From: JBBQHX01 sp035306065
GTDB lineage: Bacteria > Gemmatimonadota > Gemmatimonadetes > Gemmatimonadales > Gemmatimonadaceae
Reading direction: 5' to 3'
Length of the DNA stretch: 8,298 nt
NCBI GenBank assembly: GCA_035306065.1
Contig: DATGOL010000062.1
Span: 1 to 8,298, forward strand
Shown here: piece after piece, positions 4,470-8,298 of the stretch
How positions within the stretch are numbered: the stretch's first letter is position 1
How the letters are laid out: each line of letters starts with the position of its first letter
The notes under the pieces: model-generated
The model's database searches: none
What the model saw: the letters and a program-made list of their open reading frames with translations, nothing else
Told to the model about the DNA's origin: nothing
Position numbers and translations under genes: made by a program

Positions 4470-7084
4470 CGCGGCTGTGGGCCGAGCTGCGCGAGCGTGT
4501 GCGCGCCCTGGTGCGACGCCGCGATGCCGAGCGTGAGATGGAAGACGAGTTCTCCTTTCACCTGGAGATGGAGGCGGAGGAGCTCAGGCGCACGGGGGTT
4601 GAACCTGACGAGGCGATGCGCCGGGCGCGGGTCGCCTTCGGAGGCACCGAGCGAATGAAGGAGGAAGTTCGCGATGCGCGCGGCGTGCGCGCTCTCGAAG
4701 ACCTGGCGTTTGACCTCCGCCTCACGTTTCGGCGGCTCGTTGCACAGCGCGGCTTCACCCTGGTGGTGGTGCTGACGCTCGGCATCGGAATTGGCGCGAC
4801 GACCATCGTCTATGGCCTGCTTCGCGGCGTGGTACTGGCGCCGCTGCCGTACCCGGACCCGCAGCGCCTGGTGATGATGGAGGAGATCACGCCCGACGGT
4901 TCCCGGTTTTCCGTGTCGCTGCCTAACTACCGCGATTTCCAGAGGGAACAGCGCTCGTTCAGCCACCTGGCGGCGGTAGCGGATCGGGACGTCGCACTCC
5001 TGGGAACGGGCGATCCGCTCTCACTCCACGCACAGTCCGCCTCGGCGGAATACCTCCCTATGTTCGGCATTCATCCGGTGCTGGGGCGGCTGCCCACTGC
5101 CGGAGAATACTCCAGGGGCGAGCGAACGGTGGTACTCACATATGCGCTCTGGCAAGACCGGTTCGGCGGCACTCCAGACGTGCTGCAGCGCGCGATCGTG
5201 CTCGACGGCGAACCATACTCGGTAGCTGGAGTAATGCCGCGCGACTTCGAGACACCGGGTGAGCCGGCACTATGGCTTCCTCTCGCAAACGCGCATGACG
5301 CCGAACGAGAGGACCACGACCTGATGGCCATCGGGCGACTGGCGGAAGGTGTGGCCATCGAGGCGGCCGAGTCAGACCTCGCGAGAATCGCGACTCGCCT
5401 GGGAGAGGCTTATCCGGAGACGAACAGCGGCTGGTCAGTGCAGCTCACCTCGCTGCGCGAGCGAATGGTTGGCGAGAGCTGGCCGCGTGCGGCATGGATT
5501 CTCATGTCCGCGGTGGGGCTGCTGTTGCTACTGACATGTGTGAACGTTGCGAGCCTGCTGCTTGCCCGTTCCCTGGAGCGCGGTCGTGAGCTGTCGCTCC
5601 GGCTGGCGCTTGGTGCCTCACGCGGCAGGCTGGTGCGACAGCTGCTCACCGAGAGCCTGGCACTTTCGGGGCTGGGAGCCGTCGCGGGCATCGCCATCGC
5701 GGTGGCATTTCTCCCGCTCGTGCGCGAGGCGCTTCCGGCGGACACACCTCGCCTTGCAGGAGTGAAGGTGGAGCCGACGATGATGTTCGTATCGCTCGCA
5801 CTGGCACTCGCGGTCGGCCTCATGTTCGGTATGGCGCCGGCAATCCGCGCCGCGCGCATGCGTGCTCGTGAGGCACTCGCCGACCACGCGCGTGGCGAAA
5901 GACCCGGCGCAGGCCGGGTGCGTGAGGCACTCGTTGCAACCGAGATCGCACTCGCCGCCCTCCTGCTGGCGGGAGCGGGATTCCTCGGCACCAGCCTGCT
6001 GCGTCTTCAGGCAGTGGACACCGGCTTCGATACCGCCGGTGTGCTCGTGGTGCCGCTATCGCTTACCTCCGAGCGTTATGCGGACGGCGGCGTCCAACGC
6101 ATGGTCAACGGCCTGGAGGAACGACTCGGCTCGCTGAGTTCGGTGAGTGCGGTGGGCACGAGCAACGTGACGCCGTTCGGTACGTGGGGCACTGTGGTGA
6201 ACCTGTCGGTGGAAGGCAGGCCATCCGGACCCGGCCAGACAACTTTCGCAAGCTGGAGAGCAGTTACGCCCGGCTTCTTCAGCGCGGCGGGACTTCGCCT
6301 GCTACGCGGCCGGCTCCTCGAAAACGCGGACCACGCGCCTGACGCGCCCGATCGAATCGTGGTTACCGAGACCTTCGCAAACCGGCTGTTTCCCGAAAGC
6401 GACGCCCTGGGCAAGCGAGTGGCAATGGGGGTGAACGGCACGAACTGGCGGGAGATAGTGGGGGTTGTGGAGGACGTTCGCGACCTGGAGGTGGAACAGC
6501 TGCCCGCTCCGCTCTTCTTCCTTCCGGGCATCGGCAACTGGGCAAACGTGACACTGCTGTTGCGTGCTCCCGGCCAGTCCGCGGCGATCTCACCCGCGGT
6601 GAGGGCGGTGATCGCCGAGCTCGATCCCGACCTGCCGGTTCCCGCGATAGAGCCGCTTGCTGATCGTGTGCGGCGGAGCACCGCCGGGCCGCGGTTCTAC
6701 CTGCAGGTAATGTCCGGGTTCGCGTTCGTTGCGCTGCTGCTCGCGGCAATGGGAGTGTACGGCACCATGAGCTACACGATTGCGCGCCGTACCAAGGAGT
6801 TCGGGATACGCCTTGCACTCGGCGCGCGACCCGGGTCCGTTAGAAGGCTGGTGCTGCGCCGGGCGGCAGTGGTGGCGATGGTGGGCCTGACGACAGGGAC
6901 CGTTGCAGCGGTTCTGCTCTCCAGTGCACTGGGGAGCATGCTTTACGAGTCACCAGGCGTGGAACCGCTGACGCTGGCAATCGGGGCAGTGGTGCTGGCC
7001 GCGGTGGTGGTGCTTGCGGCCCTGATCCCCGCGCGTCGTGTGGCTCGGATCAGTGCGATGCGGGCGTTGAGGGTGGATGGCTGA
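4466..7084 (+). CDS. ADOP-type ABC transporter permease (duplicated FtsX/MacB permease)
   Basis: This 872-residue inner-membrane protein has the layout of the acidobacterial duplicated orphan permease family. An N-terminal cytoplasmic prefix (1-90) carries EREMEDEFSFHLEMEAEEL, the FGGTERMKEEVRDAR motif and DLRLTFRRL. Then comes TM1 (about 97-120), a large periplasmic MacB core domain (125-335; PYPDPQRLV at the start, ALWQDRFGG at 227-235), and an FtsX block of three helices (343-366, 396-420, 438-458) with RELSLRLALGASRGRLVRQL between the first two. The second half repeats this: TM5 (488-510), a second periplasmic domain (515-740), and helices at 748-772, 798-822 and 834-855 with KEFGIRLALGARPGSVRRL. 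The MacB relatives couple to an ATPase to move substrates through the envelope; no ATPase gene is present here, which is normal for this family. The substrate is unknown. It is co-expressed with and presumably repressed by the PadR gene it overlaps. It appears intact. Confidence 0.96.
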   Translation: MTRLWAELRERVRALVRRRDAEREMEDEFSFHLEMEAEELRRTGVEPDEAMRRARVAFGGTERMKEEVRDARGVRALEDLAFDLRLTFRRLVAQRGFTLVVVLTLGIGIGATTIVYGLLRGVVLAPLPYPDPQRLVMMEEITPDGSRFSVSLPNYRDFQREQRSFSHLAAVADRDVALLGTGDPLSLHAQSASAEYLPMFGIHPVLGRLPTAGEYSRGERTVVLTYALWQDRFGGTPDVLQRAIVLDGEPYSVAGVMPRDFETPGEPALWLPLANAHDAEREDHDLMAIGRLAEGVAIEAAESDLARIATRLGEAYPETNSGWSVQLTSLRERMVGESWPRAAWILMSAVGLLLLLTCVNVASLLLARSLERGRELSLRLALGASRGRLVRQLLTESLALSGLGAVAGIAIAVAFLPLVREALPADTPRLAGVKVEPTMMFVSLALALAVGLMFGMAPAIRAARMRAREALADHARGERPGAGRVREALVATEIALAALLLAGAGFLGTSLLRLQAVDTGFDTAGVLVVPLSLTSERYADGGVQRMVNGLEERLGSLSSVSAVGTSNVTPFGTWGTVVNLSVEGRPSGPGQTTFASWRAVTPGFFSAAGLRLLRGRLLENADHAPDAPDRIVVTETFANRLFPESDALGKRVAMGVNGTNWREIVGVVEDVRDLEVEQLPAPLFFLPGIGNWANVTLLLRAPGQSAAISPAVRAVIAELDPDLPVPAIEPLADRVRRSTAGPRFYLQVMSGFAFVALLLAAMGVYGTMSYTIARRTKEFGIRLALGARPGSVRRLVLRRAAVVAMVGLTTGTVAAVLLSSALGSMLYESPGVEPLTLAIGAVVLAAVVVLAALIPARRVARISAMRALRVDG

Positions 7085-7353
7085 GGGGGTGGGGGGACTG
7101 GCGGCGGATGCAGGGCGCTGTCGGGACCGCGGACCCGTGACCTTTACTGTCACAGGGTCGTCGTATATTGTGGAGTATCGGAGCGCCTCCGCCTCGGCGT
7201 TCCGGCATGTAGAGTGGCAGCGAGAGATTCGGCTCGATGACCTGCCCGCCAGACCGTCGCCTCCATCAGGGGAGGACCACGGTGGCCCCGCCGACCGGCA
7301 ACAGCCGGAACCATGTGCGCATGAGTCGGGATCTTCTGCGAAAAGGAGTTGCC
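7085..7353 (+). other. Non-coding leader region upstream of the 222-residue protein gene
   Basis: No convincing gene lies in these 269 bp. After the permease stop comes a G-rich run (7083-7096), then the dyad and TATATT box described separately. If transcription starts just after the TATATT box, the leader is about 175 nt. It contains CCTCC-ATCAGG-GGAGG (7260-7275) and CCGGC-AACA-GCCGG (7295-7308), both able to form small hairpins. In-frame ATGs at 7237 and 7321 belong to the frame of the downstream gene but lack ribosome-binding sites. I recognise no known riboswitch, and no T-tract terminator for the permease is seen. Confidence 0.45.
7134..7169 (+). promoter_or_regulatory. Putative promoter with overlapping dyad
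   Basis: The arms GTGAC (7137-7141) and GTCAC (7149-7153) flank CTTTACT. The match extends outward as CCC/GGG if A7154 is bulged. TATATT at 7164-7169 is a good -10 box and a rare AT-rich spot in this GC-rich window. TTTACT at 7143-7148 could be a weak -35 with a short 15-bp spacer, in which case the dyad would be an operator over it. Alternatively the dyad is a transcript hairpin at the end of the permease message, although no T tract follows. Confidence 0.4.
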
Positions 7354-8022
7354 ATGCGAGTCCCCGCTTCGAACGATCGGGAACCTGGTGCCGATAAGAG
7401 GGCGGTAGTTCATCTGGGCCGCAACCAGATGTGTCTCCTCATCGGCCTCTGCGACCGGCCGAACTTCACCGCCGAAAGCAGCAAGGACCTGGTACTGGCC
7501 GCGATGCCGTACCGGCGGATGATCGGCTATACCTCAGGCGTCCAGGCGCTCGAGAAGTCATCCAGGCGACTGAGCTCCGATTGGGTGGAGCGCAAGCGAG
7601 TGGGGCGATGCCTGACTGCGCGCCTGACGCCGCGTGGCGTTGCGATGGTCGAACAGGCCATCCCGGTACACATCCACGGATACGGCCCTTATCGTGGGGT
7701 TGCCGCCCTTCGAGAGACGCACCTCCATCAGCGCCGTCGCGAATCAGTAGCCTTTCGGTGGCAGCTCGCGCATGGGGACGAGGATATGATCCCGGTGATG
7801 AAGAAGGCGGACGAACTGGTGGAACAGTGGTGCAGGAGGAACCCGGTGCACGGCATGTATGCCAACCCGATGATGAGAGCCAGGCGATCGTTGTTAGAGT
7901 ACTACGTTCGCGGTTTCGTTCTCAGGTTTGCGGCCTTGCCGTCGGGTAAGCACAGGCTAGTGCGCAAGCTGCATGGGTCGGATTTTCTGTTCGACTTCGG
8001 CGAGGTGGACTCGAAGCGGTAG
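7354..8022 (+). CDS. Unassigned 222-residue basic protein, possible divergent winged-helix domain
   Basis: I do not recognise this family. The ATG at 7354 is chosen because AAGGAG lies at 7343-7348, five bases upstream; the 39 codons before it look like untranslated leader. The protein is rich in Arg, Lys, His and Met, has no signal peptide or membrane segment, and is probably cytoplasmic. Residues about 18-104 read like a weak MarR/PadR-type winged helix: a helical stretch at 21-32, a possible recognition region at 55-73, and a wing-like WVERKR...LTARLTPRGVAMVE (77-100), recalling the usual R-x-x-LT-x-x-G strand and helix. The second half (105-222) is His/Arg-rich, contains HIHGYGPYRG (106-115), an amphipathic helix (IPVMKKADELVEQW, 146-159) and an aromatic tail (DFLFDF). 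Codons such as AGG, CGA, TCA and GTA are somewhat commoner than in the permease, so transfer is possible. It is 269 bp from the permease and has its own ribosome-binding site, so it is probably a separate unit. Confidence 0.8.
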   Translation: MRVPASNDREPGADKRAVVHLGRNQMCLLIGLCDRPNFTAESSKDLVLAAMPYRRMIGYTSGVQALEKSSRRLSSDWVERKRVGRCLTARLTPRGVAMVEQAIPVHIHGYGPYRGVAALRETHLHQRRRESVAFRWQLAHGDEDMIPVMKKADELVEQWCRRNPVHGMYANPMMRARRSLLEYYVRGFVLRFAALPSGKHRLVRKLHGSDFLFDFGEVDSKR

Positions 8023-8037
8023 GGCGTGGGGAGGTGG

Positions 8038-8065
8038 AGGGCATACTCATCGGTGGGTATGCTTC
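8038..8065. other. Hairpin downstream of the 222-residue protein gene
   Basis: GCATAC (8041-8046) pairs with GTATGC (8057-8062) around a 10-nt loop. Two G-T pairs and one G-C pair extend it to a nine-pair stem. It begins 16 bp after the stop codon, a usual position for a transcript-end or stabilising hairpin. No T tract follows, so it is not a classical intrinsic terminator. Confidence 0.5.
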
Positions 8066-8078
8066 GAGTGGAGTGGAT

Positions 8079-8119
8079 GCCGGCCGGGATGTCCTCTGGC
8101 AGGGCGCATCCCTCCCGGC
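8079..8119. other. Long hairpin in the spacer before the last gene
   Basis: GCCGG-CC-GGGATG (8079-8091) pairs with CATCCC-TC-CCGGC (8107-8119), giving eleven pairs around a 2x2 internal loop. The 15-nt apical loop contains a further CCT/AGG pairing (8093-8095 with 8101-8103). It lies 42 bp before the ATG of the exported protein and 57 bp after the previous stop codon. It could end the upstream message in a T-independent way or be a structured leader of the downstream gene. Further compositionally similar GC-rich sequence (GCATGCCGG) follows at 8126-8134. Confidence 0.55.
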
Positions 8120-8161
8120 TGCAACGCATGCCGGCCCTCCAACCCCGCCACCCGCTTTCCC

Positions 8162-8298
8162 ATGCGCCTCCCTCGCCAGCGGTTACGCCACCTGCTGTTC
8201 ACCCTGCTCCTCGCCGCGTTACCCGCCGCGGCAACCGCGCAGGCAACCACCGGCGTCTACTTCCCGGACGCTGGCGAATGGGCCACCCGCACCCCGGC
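8162..8298 (+). CDS. N-terminus of an exported protein, probably a serine hydrolase (partial at right edge)
   Basis: The frame is open from the ATG at 8162 to the edge, 45 codons plus two bases. Residues 1-26 form a strong signal peptide: basic start (MRLPRQRLRH), hydrophobic LLFTLLLAALPAAA, and a cut after Ala-Thr-Ala before Gln-Ala. The mature protein starts with GVYFPDAGEWATRTP. A Y-F/Y-P-x-x-G-x-W-x-x-R-x-P opening is what I recall from many exported class C beta-lactamase/CubicO-like serine hydrolases, just before the first helix. The Ser-x-x-Lys active site would lie beyond the edge, so this assignment is an inference. No Shine-Dalgarno is seen before the ATG, where the sequence is C-rich. 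Confidence 0.65.
   Translation, partial: MRLPRQRLRHLLFTLLLAALPAAATAQATTGVYFPDAGEWATRTP

Noticed and set aside
4352..4966. 204-codon minus-strand frame opposite the permease N-terminus
   Set aside because: It is antisense to the padR end, the permease prefix domain and TM1; it has no ribosome-binding site or known motif.
5410..5991. 193-codon minus-strand frame opposite the permease
   Set aside because: It is a Ser/Arg/Ala-rich shadow of the FtsX helices, which are clearly coded on the plus strand.
7237..7353. Longer start for the 222-residue protein at 7237
   Set aside because: There is no ribosome-binding site at 7237, the added residues are low in structure, and AAGGAG sits just before the ATG at 7354.

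Overview
The window is a GC-rich piece of bacterial chromosome. An export-targeted M55 peptidase, a PadR-controlled ADOP-type permease, short gene clusters and Ala-rich signal peptides ending in A-Q together suggest Gemmatimonadota or Acidobacteriota. That assignment is an inference from gene content, not from a marker gene. I see no rRNA, tRNA, CRISPR array, transposase or phage gene.

Left part, minus strand (about 4067 down to 1). Reading in the direction of transcription there is a degenerate YceI-family remnant (4067-3864), then a soluble two-PAS sensor histidine kinase with an unusual C-terminal helical domain (3778-1523). A secreted M55/DppA-like D-aminopeptidase follows (1368-463), and last comes the N-terminal part of a secreted protein with an LLGEEHG motif that runs off the left edge (284-1). 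Gaps of 155-180 bp separate these genes, so a shared transcript is possible but not shown. The gap at 285-462 holds a telomere-like tandem heptamer repeat.

Middle part, plus strand (4060-7084). A near-consensus promoter (TTGACA, 17 bp, TAGACT) carries an inverted repeat, CTACAGG/CCTGTAG, arranged around the -10 box. It drives a PadR repressor gene whose stop overlaps the ATG of an 872-residue duplicated FtsX/MacB-type permease (ADOP). This looks like a self-contained autoregulated two-gene unit. No ATPase gene accompanies the permease. The unit's promoter starts at the point where the YceI remnant loses its reading frame, so arrival of the unit may have destroyed that gene.

Right part, plus strand (7085-8298). 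A 269-bp non-coding stretch with a dyad and a TATATT box leads to a 222-residue basic protein that I cannot assign to a family. Its first half reads like a divergent winged-helix domain. After it, a 139-bp spacer contains two hairpins, one of them long, and then the signal peptide and first residues of an exported protein, probably a serine hydrolase, which runs off the right edge.

The most useful items for follow-up are the doubly deleted YceI remnant, the RsbRD-like tail on the kinase, the unassigned 222-residue protein, and the structured spacer at 8041-8119. Nothing here amounts to convincing evidence of a new multi-gene system.
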